Positions 50,453-58,461 of a stretch of DNA of 64,000 nucleotides are shown here, piece after piece. The stretch spans positions 6,510,001-6,574,000 of the forward strand of contig NZ_JALDST010000001.1 in the NCBI RefSeq assembly GCF_022747945.1, in the 5' to 3' direction. The stretch's first letter is position 1. The number at the start of each line of letters is the position of its first letter. The notes under the pieces are model-generated. The model was not told the DNA's origin and searched no databases. It saw only the letters and a program-made list of their open reading frames with translations. A program made the position numbers and the translations under genes. The stretch is from Micromonospora sp. R77. GTDB taxonomy: Bacteria > Actinomycetota > Actinomycetes > Mycobacteriales > Micromonosporaceae.

Positions 50453-51394
50453 GTGACGACCGCATCGGCCTACGCCGAGTTCGCCGCCCGTGAGGCCCGC
50501 GGCGTGTCGGCGACGTACGAACGGCTGGCGCTGGCGATCTCGGGCGACGCGGAGGTCCTGGCGCTGCTGGCGACCGTCCCCGAGGCGAAGCGGCAACCGA
50601 ACCTGTTGCTCGGGGTGGTACGCCTGCTCGGCGGGCCGGTGGACGACCCGACCACGTTCCGTGACTTCACCACGGCGAACTGGCCGGCGATCGCGGCGAA
50701 CCTCCGCACCAGGGCCACCCAGACCAACGAGGCCGGACGCTGCGCGCTGCTGCTGCCCGTGCTCGCCGCCCTGCCGCAGCCCCTCGCGCTGCTGGAGGTC
50801 GGCGCCTCCGCCGGGCTGGGCCTCTACCCCGACCGCTACCGCTACCGGTACGGCGACCACCGGATCGGAACGTCCGGCCCAGTCCTCGACTGCCGGCTGG
50901 ACGGAACCGCCCCGCCCACCCGGCTACCCGAGGTGGTCTGGCGGGCCGGCCTGGACCTGAACCCGTTGCGGGTGACCGACCCCGCCGACGTCGCCTGGCT
51001 GGAGGCGCTCGTCTGGCCCGAACACCACCACCGCCGCGAACGACTACGTGCGGCGGCCGCCGTCGCCGCCGCGGACCCACCCACCCTCGTACGCGGTGAC
51101 CTCGTGGACGACCTGCCGGCCCTGGCCGCGCAGGCGCCGGCCGGCGCCACCCTCGTCGTGTTCCACACCTCGGTGCTCTACCAGGTGCCGACCGCGCGTC
51201 GCGACGCCTTCGTCGACCTGGTACGGGACCTGCCCGGCCACTGGATCTCGGTCGAGACCCCGGACGTGCTGCCGCACGACGCGATTCCACCCGTACCCGA
51301 CCGGACGTTGCACAACGTGCTCGCGCTCGACGGCGTGCCGCTGGCCTGGACCCGAGGCCACGGTGAGGCGATGACCTGGTTCGGCGCGCCCTAG
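50453..51394 (+). CDS. DUF2332 family protein
   Basis: 313 residues: LLEVGASAGLGLYPDRYRYRYGD is the characteristic SAM-methyltransferase-like GxSAGxG motif of DUF2332, followed by DLNPLRVTDPADVAWLEALVWPEHHHRRERL and VFHTSVLYQVP. A methyltransferase function is plausible but not shown. GTG 50453. Monocistronic. Confidence 0.82.
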   Translation: MTTASAYAEFAAREARGVSATYERLALAISGDAEVLALLATVPEAKRQPNLLLGVVRLLGGPVDDPTTFRDFTTANWPAIAANLRTRATQTNEAGRCALLLPVLAALPQPLALLEVGASAGLGLYPDRYRYRYGDHRIGTSGPVLDCRLDGTAPPTRLPEVVWRAGLDLNPLRVTDPADVAWLEALVWPEHHHRRERLRAAAAVAAADPPTLVRGDLVDDLPALAAQAPAGATLVVFHTSVLYQVPTARRDAFVDLVRDLPGHWISVETPDVLPHDAIPPVPDRTLHNVLALDGVPLAWTRGHGEAMTWFGAP

Positions 51395-51436
51395 CGGGGC
51401 CGAATTCCGCGCGGAGCCGACGGTCGGGCTCTCACC

Positions 51437-52129
51437 TCACGCCGGTGGCCGGGTGAGTCTGGCCGCCACGGCGTCGAGGACCCACTCCAGGCCGGTCGCG
51501 AAGGAGGTCTCGGCGTCCACGTACGTGCCGTCGTGCACGGCCCTGGCCAGCGCCGGGAAACGGCCCGTGGCCAACATCCGCGTCACGTGCGGGCCGGCGG
51601 CGCGCTGCCAGTCGCGCTTCGACAGGCCCGAGGCGCGCTCGGCCCGCAGGTTCGCGATCTCGCGCCGGATCGCGCCGGTGACGTACGCGCCGACGGTCTC
51701 CCCGGCCCGCATGACGGTGTCGACGTCGGCCAGCCCGTCGAGGGCGGCCAGGGTCGCCTCGGTCACGGCGAGGCCGTTCGGGCCCAGGGTCGGGCGGCCG
51801 CCGAGCAGATCGGCCAGCCACCCGTGGCGCAACGCGGCTCGCCGGGTGCGGTGGGCGAGGGTGCGCAGCGCCTCCCGCCAGTCGCCGGGCTGCTCCTCGG
51901 GCAGGATCTCGGCCTGGACCTCGTCCACCATGAGGTCGAACAGTTCCTCCTTGGTGGCGATGTACGCGTAGAGCCGCATCGGGCCGGCGCTCAGCCGGGC
52001 GGCGACCTTGCGCAGCGACACCGCCTCCAGCCCGCCCTCGTCGGCGAGCGCGATCGCAGCGGCGACGATCCGCTCCCGGTCGAGCGGCACGGGACGATCC
52101 GGCGGCTCCGGCCGGTCCCACACGATCAT
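51437..52129 (-). CDS. TetR/AcrR-family regulator (TetR_C type)
   Basis: 230 residues: DRERIVAAAIALADEGGLEAVSLRKVAARLSAGPMRLYAYIATKEELFDLMVDEV is the DNA-binding domain of the TetR(class) type, with a long ligand domain. ATG 52129 has GGAG five bases upstream. Divergent from the monooxygenase gene at 52183; the palindrome at 52168-52178 overlaps the -10 box of that gene, so it is its likely repressor. Confidence 0.87.
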   Translation of the reverse strand: MIVWDRPEPPDRPVPLDRERIVAAAIALADEGGLEAVSLRKVAARLSAGPMRLYAYIATKEELFDLMVDEVQAEILPEEQPGDWREALRTLAHRTRRAALRHGWLADLLGGRPTLGPNGLAVTEATLAALDGLADVDTVMRAGETVGAYVTGAIRREIANLRAERASGLSKRDWQRAAGPHVTRMLATGRFPALARAVHDGTYVDAETSFATGLEWVLDAVAARLTRPPA

Positions 52130-52167
52130 GGTCACTCCGCGCTGTTGCCCTACGCCGTCGGCAAGAA

Positions 52168-52178
52168 ATACAGTGTAT
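52168..52178. promoter_or_regulatory. Candidate TetR operator
   Basis: ATACAGTGTAT palindrome over the -10 region of the monooxygenase gene. Confidence 0.45.
52169..52174 (+). promoter_or_regulatory. -10 box of a leaderless monooxygenase message
   Basis: TACAGT, eight bases before GTG 52183. Confidence 0.45.
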
Positions 52179-52182
52179 CGCT

Positions 52183-53301
52183 GTGAGACACCGTATAGCG
52201 GTGGTGGGTGGCGGTCCCGGCGGCCTCACCTTCGCCCGCGTCCTGCACCGCCACGGTCACCCCGTCGCCGTCTTCGAACGCGATCCCGGCCCCGACGCCC
52301 GTCCCCAGGGCGGCACGCTGGACCTGCACGAAGGGCTGGGCCAACTCGCGCTGGACAAGGCGGGGCTGCTGGCGCAGTTCCGGGAGGTGTCCCGTCCCGA
52401 GGGGCAGGCCCTGCGCATCCTGGACCCGGCCGGGGCCGTCCTGCGTGACTGGCAACCCCGTCCCGACGACCGGGCCAATCCGGAGATCGACCGTGGGCAG
52501 CTGCGTGACCTGCTGCTCGGCCCCCTCGACGTCGCGTGGGGGCGGGGCGTGACGCAGGTGGTGCCGGAGACCGGCGACGGCGTACTGGTCCACTTCGCCG
52601 ACGGGCGGCAGGAGACGTTCGACCTGGTCGTCGGTGCGGACGGCGCCTGGTCCCGGGTCCGCCCGGCGGTCTCACCGGCGACGCCGCGCTACACCGGCGT
52701 CACCTCGGTGGAGACCTTTCTGGACGACGTCGACACCCGCCACCCCGACCTCGCCCGTCTGATCGGCGACGGCGCGGTGGCGGTGTACGGCGTCAACCGC
52801 GCGCTCGTCGCCCAACGCAACAGCGGCGGCCACGTCAAGGTGTACGCCCAGTTCCGCGCGCCGTTGGACTGGCACGCGGACCTGGACCTGGCCGACGTGG
52901 CGGCCGTCCGGTCCCGCCTGTTGACCCTGTTCGACGGCTGGGCGGCGCCCGTCCTCGACCTCCTCCGCCGTGGCAGCGCCTTCGTGCACCGCCCCCTCCA
53001 CGTCCTGCCGGTGGGCCACACCTGGCCGCACGTGCCCGGGGTGACGCTGCTGGGCGACGCCGCGCACCTGATGCCCCCGTTGGGGGCGGGCGCGAACCTC
53101 GCGATGCTGGAAGGCGCCGAGCTCGCCGAGTGCGTCGCCACCGACCCGGCAGACCTGGACGAGGCCGTCCGCGCCTTCGAGGAGCAGATGTGGGCACGGG
53201 CCGGCAGGTGGGCGAGGATCACCACGGCCGGTCTGGAACGCCTGGTGAGCCCGGACCCCGCCGAGGCCCTCGCCCTCTTCGACGACATCCACTCGTCCTG
53301 A
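52183..53301 (+). CDS. Tet(X)-like flavin monooxygenase
   Basis: 372 residues. The FAD motif VVGGGPGGLTFARVLHRHG and GDAAHLMPPLGAGANLAM are intact. GGTLDLHEGLGQLALDKAGL and NPEIDRGQLRDLLL follow the pattern of Tet(X), the tetracycline-inactivating monooxygenase of Bacteroides (GGTLDLHxGxGQ, NPEIxRxxLR). Equivalent blocks appear in other FMOs of this class, so tetracycline as a substrate is possible but unproven. Leaderless; divergent TetR-type regulator upstream. Confidence 0.83.
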   Translation: MRHRIAVVGGGPGGLTFARVLHRHGHPVAVFERDPGPDARPQGGTLDLHEGLGQLALDKAGLLAQFREVSRPEGQALRILDPAGAVLRDWQPRPDDRANPEIDRGQLRDLLLGPLDVAWGRGVTQVVPETGDGVLVHFADGRQETFDLVVGADGAWSRVRPAVSPATPRYTGVTSVETFLDDVDTRHPDLARLIGDGAVAVYGVNRALVAQRNSGGHVKVYAQFRAPLDWHADLDLADVAAVRSRLLTLFDGWAAPVLDLLRRGSAFVHRPLHVLPVGHTWPHVPGVTLLGDAAHLMPPLGAGANLAMLEGAELAECVATDPADLDEAVRAFEEQMWARAGRWARITTAGLERLVSPDPAEALALFDDIHSS

Positions 53302-53340
53302 CCGCCACCCCACCGTCGGGCGAGCGGCAGCACCGGGCCG

Positions 53341-53826
53341 TCAGCGGCGCCACCAGCGCCAGGACCGGCGCCGTCCGGCCGGCAGCCCGGCCGGCTGCGG
53401 GGCCGCCCCGCCGGCCGCCGTGGCGAGCCGTTCCGCCGCCGCCCGTTCCCGGTCGGCCCGCCAGCGGCCCACGGCCTCGTCGACCTTGACCGGGCGCACC
53501 GCCACCCGCGGCCCGGTCGGGACCCGCAGCCAGGCGACGATGTCGGCGTTCAGGGCGGCGACGTACGCCCGGACCGACTCCTCCGTGGGCAGGTCCCGCA
53601 CCTCGTCGGACAGCTGCTCGACCCGGCGGCGCAGTTGCAGCGGCGTGGGCAGCAGCAGGTCGCTGGGCAGGGCCTCCCGCTCCAGGAAACTCTTGATCCA
53701 CCACGACTCGTCGTAGGGCTGACCGCGGCCGGGGATCGGCCTGCCCGCGCCGGGCAGGTTGTCGAACTCGCCGCGTTCCTGGGCCGAGCGGATCTGCGCC
53801 TCGACCGCCGCCTCCCAATTGGTCAC
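53341..53826 (-). CDS. DUF1992 (DnaJ-like C28 domain) protein
   Basis: 161 residues from GTG 53826 (GGGAGG eight bases upstream): AQERGEFDNLPGAGRPIPGRG and DESWWIKSFLEREALPSDLLLPTPLQLRRRVEQL are the DUF1992 signature known from DnaJ-family C28 proteins. The C-terminal tail (RRRSWRWWRR) is basic. Function unknown. Confidence 0.82.
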   Translation of the reverse strand: MTNWEAAVEAQIRSAQERGEFDNLPGAGRPIPGRGQPYDESWWIKSFLEREALPSDLLLPTPLQLRRRVEQLSDEVRDLPTEESVRAYVAALNADIVAWLRVPTGPRVAVRPVKVDEAVGRWRADRERAAAERLATAAGGAAPQPAGLPAGRRRSWRWWRR

Positions 53827-53945
53827 CGCCGCCACCTCCCGCCTCCACCGTATCCGCTGATCCGGCGCGGTCCGGTGCCCGCCGCCGGCGAAGCGCCCCG
53901 GTCAGTGGTCCGCTCGCCGGCATCGTGGTGCGGCGCGGCCGCCCG

Positions 53946-54509
53946 TCACCTCGGGTCGCGGTCCCTCGGGGGATACGGGTACGCCGGGACCTTGGCGTCC
54001 ACGTCGTGCTCGGGGAGCCGCTCCGGCGCCTCGCAGCCGGTGAACCGGCACGGCGGCTCCGGCTGCTGCGGCGGGCAGCACGCGTCCATCCGCGCCGCCA
54101 CAGCGGTGGACCGTTCCCACTCCAGCGCGCTGCCCGGGTTGACCGTCGAGTAGAGGAAGACCAGCGCGTCCAGGTCGGCCCGCATCCGCTCGAGGGCGGG
54201 TGTCTGGAGCGCCGAGTCGTTACGCAGCGCGCAGGTGTTCCGGGCGATGCTGTCCAGCAGGCAGATCATGGTGTCGGCCTGCGCGGACAGGTGACTCAGC
54301 ACCGTGTTGGTCCGGTCCTGCAGCGCGGCGAGCACCGCCTGGCCCTGGGCCAGCACGGTGAAGCCGGCGTCGAGGTGCGCCTCGGTGTCGAGCACCGCGT
54401 CGCGGACGGCCTTCGTGGCGTTGGTGCCGGCGAGCAGGTCCGTGTGGAGTTGGTCGAGTTTGCCGTTCGACGCGTTGATCGCGTTCAGGATGTCCTGTGC
54501 CGAAGCCAT
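53946..54509 (-). CDS. Unknown protein, third gene of the CFI-box protease cassette
   Basis: 187 residues, ATG 54509 behind GGAGG. Residues 1-115 are mainly helical and coiled-coil-like (SAQDILNAINASNGKLDQLHTDLLAGTNATKAVRDAVLDTEAHLD, then LAALQDRTNTVLSHLSAQADTMICLLDSIARNTCALRND). The C-terminus is Cys/Pro-rich (CCPPQQPEPPC...C), suggesting metal binding or disulfides. No signal peptide or transmembrane segment. Last gene of a three-gene operon, 28 bases after the second. Confidence 0.65.
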   Translation of the reverse strand: MASAQDILNAINASNGKLDQLHTDLLAGTNATKAVRDAVLDTEAHLDAGFTVLAQGQAVLAALQDRTNTVLSHLSAQADTMICLLDSIARNTCALRNDSALQTPALERMRADLDALVFLYSTVNPGSALEWERSTAVAARMDACCPPQQPEPPCRFTGCEAPERLPEHDVDAKVPAYPYPPRDRDPR

Positions 54510-54537
54510 CGGAGCCTCCGTGGGTGCGGGTGGGTGG

Positions 54538-55065
54538 TCAGGGCCGGTCCGGACGGGGCTCGTCGGGCCGGGACGGGGTCACGCGGTGCACGTCGACGTG
54601 GGCCTGCTCGCGCATGTGTCGGACGCGCGCCTTCGGGTCGAGGTCGAGCGGCGGTTGGAACGGCGTCGGACTGCTCGCGATCCGCACCTGCGTCTGGTCG
54701 ATCGCGGCGACCTCGACGCCCGGGCGGGCGATGCTGGACAACCCCCCGCCCCGGTTGTACTGATGGAGCGAAGCCGGGACGACGGTGCCGAGTTCGCCCT
54801 CCTCGCCGGGGGCCAGGACGATCTGGTGCGGGACGAACGGGTGCGCGGAGACCACCACGATCCCGGGCCCGGGATCGCCGTCGTGGGGCACCCCGAACTC
54901 GACCGACAGCTCCCGGCTGCCCGGGTCGTACGACAGGCCGCTCAGCTCGCCGGAGACGTGCAGTTGCGCGGACGTGTCGTTGCGGACCAGCACGCGCAGC
55001 CGGCGCGCACCCGAGGTGTCGGCGTCGTCGAGCCGGACCGCCAGCACGCTCACCTTTGCTGCCAT
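54538..55065 (-). CDS. Unknown protein, second gene of the CFI-box protease cassette
   Basis: 175 residues, ATG 55065 behind GGAGGGAG. Beta-rich (VSVLAVRLDDADTSGARRLRVLVRNDTSAQLHVSGELSGLSYDPGSRELSVEF; then IVVVSAHPFVPHQIVLAPGEEGELGTVVPASLHQYN), like a beta sandwich that presents a surface. The last 40 residues are charged. Its start overlaps the 3' end of the protease gene by 16 bases. No family is recognised. Confidence 0.65.
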   Translation of the reverse strand: MAAKVSVLAVRLDDADTSGARRLRVLVRNDTSAQLHVSGELSGLSYDPGSRELSVEFGVPHDGDPGPGIVVVSAHPFVPHQIVLAPGEEGELGTVVPASLHQYNRGGGLSSIARPGVEVAAIDQTQVRIASSPTPFQPPLDLDPKARVRHMREQAHVDVHRVTPSRPDEPRPDRP

Positions 55066-56288
55066 GCCGAGCTCCCTCCGAGAAGTGTCTCCTCCACCAG
55101 GCCGACCCGGTGGCGCAGCGCGTCGGGGGTGACCGTCAGGTCCGGTGCCTGCTCCAGCCACCACGCCACGATGTTCGCGCGCAACGCGGCCGGCTCCGGC
55201 GTCCACCCGCCCAGCCGCAGTCGCCAGTACGTCCGCACCGGGCGGATGATCGCCCACTGGGTGAGCGGCAACCGGTCGTCGACGAGTCCGGCACCGACCG
55301 GGCCGTCGCGGGGGCCGCGGTCGAGCACGACGTCGACGAGCTGTGCGGCGAGCGGGTCCCGCAGTGGTCCCGCGCCGACCGCCGTGGCCAGGGCGTCGGC
55401 GAGCGCGGCGTCGACCGCGGCGACGTCCGGCCAGGCTCGCAGCGCCCGCAGCAGCACCGCGTACACGGTCAGCAGGGGTTCCACGACCGCCTCCCGGTAC
55501 GCGTCGCGCAGCGCCGGGTCGAGCCACAACCGGCGGGCGATGCCCGGGCTGTAGGAGTAGTACTCGCGGTAGAGGTCCTCGAAGAGGGCGTACCCGACCG
55601 GGAGGACCCGTACCGCGAGGTCGCGGACCAGCCGCAGCGCGTCCACGGCCTTCTGCGCGTCGGCGCCCATCGCGGCGGTCACCACGAAGCAGTCGATCTG
55701 CCAGTCGCCCGAGCTGCTGCCGGGGCTGCCGCAGCCACCGTTGTGGCTGGTGGTGAGCCGCAGGTCCTCACCCTTCGCGGACCGTGCGACGTTCTCGTCG
55801 GTCTCGGCCGCCTGTTCCTCGGCGGCGCTGGTGCCCGCGACGGTGCCGGTGACGATGTGCCACGCGTGCGAGAGCTCGTGATAGAGAATGATCGCCCGGG
55901 GCATGTCGACATGGCTGCCGGACTGCCCGTCGACCCAATATCCGGAACCGTTGCAGAGCCCGACGTCGTACGCGACCCGGACGACGCTGTCGCCGGCGGA
56001 CGTGGTGTCGGTGAAGGTTTCCCCGGCTACTGCGGTGATGACATTTCCGTCGGGCAGGACGAATGAACTCGGCACCCCGGACACCACGATGTCGCCGTCC
56101 ACGTCGACCAATGCCTTGATACGTTGCGACACCGCGTCCGTGCCGGGCGAGGTGTACGTCAGCCGCACGATGTCGGAGAAGCCCGAGACGTTGACCTCAC
56201 CGAGGTCACCCGTGCCGCCGGTCAGTGACGTGAAATCGGCGAAGACCTGATCGGAGTTGCCGAAACCGACGTCGATGTACAGTGCCAC
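55050..56288 (-). CDS. Metalloprotease-like protein with a C-terminal CFI-box domain
   Basis: 412 residues; GTG 56288 is preferred for its GAGGAGG site. An N-terminal unknown region of about 130 residues is followed by LYHELSHAWH, a HExxH zinc motif (H137, E138, H141), with EEQAAETDENVAR supplying a possible third ligand. About residue 200 begins CFVVTAAMGADAQKAVDALR, matching the CFIATAAYG-type CFI-box C-terminal domain, and continues through LYREYYSYSPGIARRLWLDPALR. No signal peptide. First gene of a three-gene operon with two unknown proteins. Confidence 0.72.
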   Translation of the reverse strand: MALYIDVGFGNSDQVFADFTSLTGGTGDLGEVNVSGFSDIVRLTYTSPGTDAVSQRIKALVDVDGDIVVSGVPSSFVLPDGNVITAVAGETFTDTTSAGDSVVRVAYDVGLCNGSGYWVDGQSGSHVDMPRAIILYHELSHAWHIVTGTVAGTSAAEEQAAETDENVARSAKGEDLRLTTSHNGGCGSPGSSSGDWQIDCFVVTAAMGADAQKAVDALRLVRDLAVRVLPVGYALFEDLYREYYSYSPGIARRLWLDPALRDAYREAVVEPLLTVYAVLLRALRAWPDVAAVDAALADALATAVGAGPLRDPLAAQLVDVVLDRGPRDGPVGAGLVDDRLPLTQWAIIRPVRTYWRLRLGGWTPEPAALRANIVAWWLEQAPDLTVTPDALRHRVGLVEETLLGGSSAWQQR

Positions 56289-56534
56289 GCCCACCTCCTC
56301 GCTCCGAAATTGGTGGAGTGGGGACAGGCTATTTCCGGGTGATCCGCGTCACCGTCGGCCAGCCGACACGAATGCAGTCGGAATTCCGCCGTGAGCACAA
56401 TGAAAAGAAACGACACAAAAATGTGATCGACTGCATGGAATTTGCCGACGGTCGCCATGTGCGGGGTGTTGGCGTACATTCCTGGTGGGCCGCCGTCCGG
56501 GCGGCCCGTACCCCCTGCGGGAAGGACCGGCGGA

Positions 56535-56978
56535 GTGCGTGACTGGCTGGTGGGCCTCGGTGTCGCGGTGGCCGGCCTGATCCTGAGCTGGGGGCTGCTG
56601 GTGCTGCTGGCCCGGCGGCTCCCGCCGGGCATCCTGCGGGACCTGGCCGCCTTCATCCCCGACTGCCTCACCGCCGTGCGGCGGCTGCGCCGCGACCCCC
56701 GGGTGCCGCGCCGCGCGAAGGTCGCCATCGTGGTCGCCGGGCTCTGGCTGGCCAGCCCGATCGACCTGATCCCCGAGTTCCTGCCGGTCATCGGCCCGCT
56801 CGACGACATCGTGGTGGTGGCCCTCGCGCTGCGCTACGCCGGCCGGCAGGTCCCCCGGGAGGTGCTGCTGGCCGCCTGGCCGGGTGAGCCGCGGCTGCTG
56901 CTGCGGCTGCTCGGCGCCGCCGACGGGCCCGCCGCCGGCAGCCGCGCGACGGTCGACGAGCCCCACCAGCGGGGGTGA
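56535..56978 (+). CDS. YkvA-like (DUF1232) membrane protein
   Basis: 147 residues from GTG 56535 (GAAGGA upstream). One N-terminal helix (LVGLGVAVAGLILSWGLLVLLARRL), then PRRAKVAIVVAGLWLASPIDLIPEFLPVIGPLDDIVVVALALRYA, the DUF1232 signature. Function unknown. Divergent from the CFI-box cassette. Confidence 0.85.
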   Translation: MRDWLVGLGVAVAGLILSWGLLVLLARRLPPGILRDLAAFIPDCLTAVRRLRRDPRVPRRAKVAIVVAGLWLASPIDLIPEFLPVIGPLDDIVVVALALRYAGRQVPREVLLAAWPGEPRLLLRLLGAADGPAAGSRATVDEPHQRG

Positions 56979-57011
56979 CCCAGGCCGGTTCGGCGGTGGG
57001 GCCCGGGCCGC

Positions 57012-57560
57012 TCAGCTCCGGTGCCGCACGTGCCGGTGCCCGTCGCGGGGGAACGGCGGGCGCGCAGGGAGCACCTCCTGGAAGGCGAAGCCGCTCTTCT
57101 CCGCCACCCGGCAGGAGGCCGGGTTGTCGATCTGGTGCAGCAGCTCCAGCCGGGTCAGGCCGGCGGCACCGAAGCGGGTGAACGCCCACTCGGTCACCGC
57201 CACCGTGGCGCGGGCGGCCACTCCCCGACCCCGTGCCCCGGCCACCGTCCAGTAGCCCAGCTCGGCGTGCTCCCGGCCGGGCACGAACTCCTTGAGCAGC
57301 ACGTGCGCCACGAGGCGCTCCCCGTCGCCGGTCGGCTCGCAGACGGCGAAGCTGAACCGCCGCTGTGCCGCCCAGCCCTGCCGGCTGCGGCGCAGGAAAC
57401 CCCGCGCGTCGGCGGTGGTGGTCAACGGGTGCCGGGTCCACTGCCGCAGCACCGGGTCCCGGTATGCGGCGAGCAACGCGGGAATGTCGCCCTCGCACCA
57501 GGGACGCAGCAGTAGAGCGGGCGCGGTGTCGGCGGACGCGGCGCGCAGCACGATCGACAT
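57012..57560 (-). CDS. GNAT N-acetyltransferase (RimJ/RimL-like)
   Basis: 182 residues from ATG 57560. LLLRPWCEGDIPALLAAYRDPVLRQWT, ELGYWTVAGARGRGVAARATVAVTEWAFTRFGAAGLTRLELLHQIDNPASCRVAEKSGF is the RimJ/RimL-type acetyl-CoA binding core. Acceptor unknown: ribosomal proteins or small molecules. Confidence 0.85.
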   Translation of the reverse strand: MSIVLRAASADTAPALLLRPWCEGDIPALLAAYRDPVLRQWTRHPLTTTADARGFLRRSRQGWAAQRRFSFAVCEPTGDGERLVAHVLLKEFVPGREHAELGYWTVAGARGRGVAARATVAVTEWAFTRFGAAGLTRLELLHQIDNPASCRVAEKSGFAFQEVLPARPPFPRDGHRHVRHRS

Positions 57561-57648
57561 TCCGCCAGTGTCGCCCGTCGGCGCGCTCCCGGCGACCCCC
57601 CGGTCAGTCGTCGGGGTCCTCGCGGAGCACGGCCACACCACCGGCGCC

Positions 57649-58461
57649 CTACCGGCCGGTGTCGCGGTGCCGCCGGACCATGCCGGCGGCCAGCGGCGCA
57701 CCGTCGAGGTCACCGGCGGCGATCCGCCCCGCGACGGTACGCCGGACCAGGCGGTCGGCGAGGGCGGGCGCGTGCCGGGCGAGCGCCATCTCCAGCCGTC
57801 CCCGGCCGGTGGTGGCGACGTCGCGGGGTGCCCGCCGGGCGGTGGCCGCGCGCAGGATCGCCGCCACCACCCCCTCGACGGGCTCCATCCGGGACACCCC
57901 GCTCAGCGACAGCCCGGCGTCGGCGGTGCTGTCGTGGATCGGTGAGGCGACCATGCTGGGATAGACGACGCTGACCCCGACGTGGGTGCCGACCTCGTGG
58001 CGCAGCGCGTCGGCGTACGCCACCAGGGCCCGCTTGCTGACCCCGTACGCGGCGGCCAGGGGCAGCGGCAGCACGGCCATCCGGCTGGCCACGAAGACCA
58101 CCCTCCCGCGCGCCGGCACCAGGGCGGGCAGCGCCGCGGCCGTGGTGCGCCAGGCGGCGAGCAGGTTCACCTCCAGTTGCCGGCGGACCACCTCGTCGGG
58201 GGCCAGTTCGGCGGGGGCGGGTCCACCCACCCCGGCGTTGTTGACCAGCAGGTCCAGCCCGCCGAGCCGCTGCACGGCGGCGGTCACCGCCGGTGGTACG
58301 GCCGCCGGGTCGGTCAGGTCGCAGCCGATGGTGTCGGCGTCGCCGTGCAGGTCCAGCCCGACCACCCGCGCGCCGACGCCGGTCAGCGCGGCGCACAGGT
58401 GCCGCCCGAAGGTGCCCCGCGCGCCGGTGACCAGCACCCGCCGGCCCGTCAGCCCGGTCAC
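57649..58461 (-). CDS. SDR-family oxidoreductase
   Basis: 270 residues. VLVTGARGTFGRHLCAALTG cofactor motif, LVNNAGVGG, the catalytic Ser in VFVASRMAV and Y-x3-K in AAYGVSKRALV. A C-terminal helical region with VVAAILRAATARRAPRDV is typical of the DltE/YqjQ-like group. GTG 58461 overlaps the stop of the monooxygenase gene (GTGA), so the two are coexpressed under the operator at 59789-59806. Confidence 0.87.
   Translation of the reverse strand: MTGLTGRRVLVTGARGTFGRHLCAALTGVGARVVGLDLHGDADTIGCDLTDPAAVPPAVTAAVQRLGGLDLLVNNAGVGGPAPAELAPDEVVRRQLEVNLLAAWRTTAAALPALVPARGRVVFVASRMAVLPLPLAAAYGVSKRALVAYADALRHEVGTHVGVSVVYPSMVASPIHDSTADAGLSLSGVSRMEPVEGVVAAILRAATARRAPRDVATTGRGRLEMALARHAPALADRLVRRTVAGRIAAGDLDGAPLAAGMVRRHRDTGR

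Noticed and set aside
56289-56534. Small plus-strand frame in the AT-rich spacer before the DUF1232 gene
   Set aside because: No ribosome binding site, no domain-like sequence, and it overlaps the promoter regions of both flanking genes.
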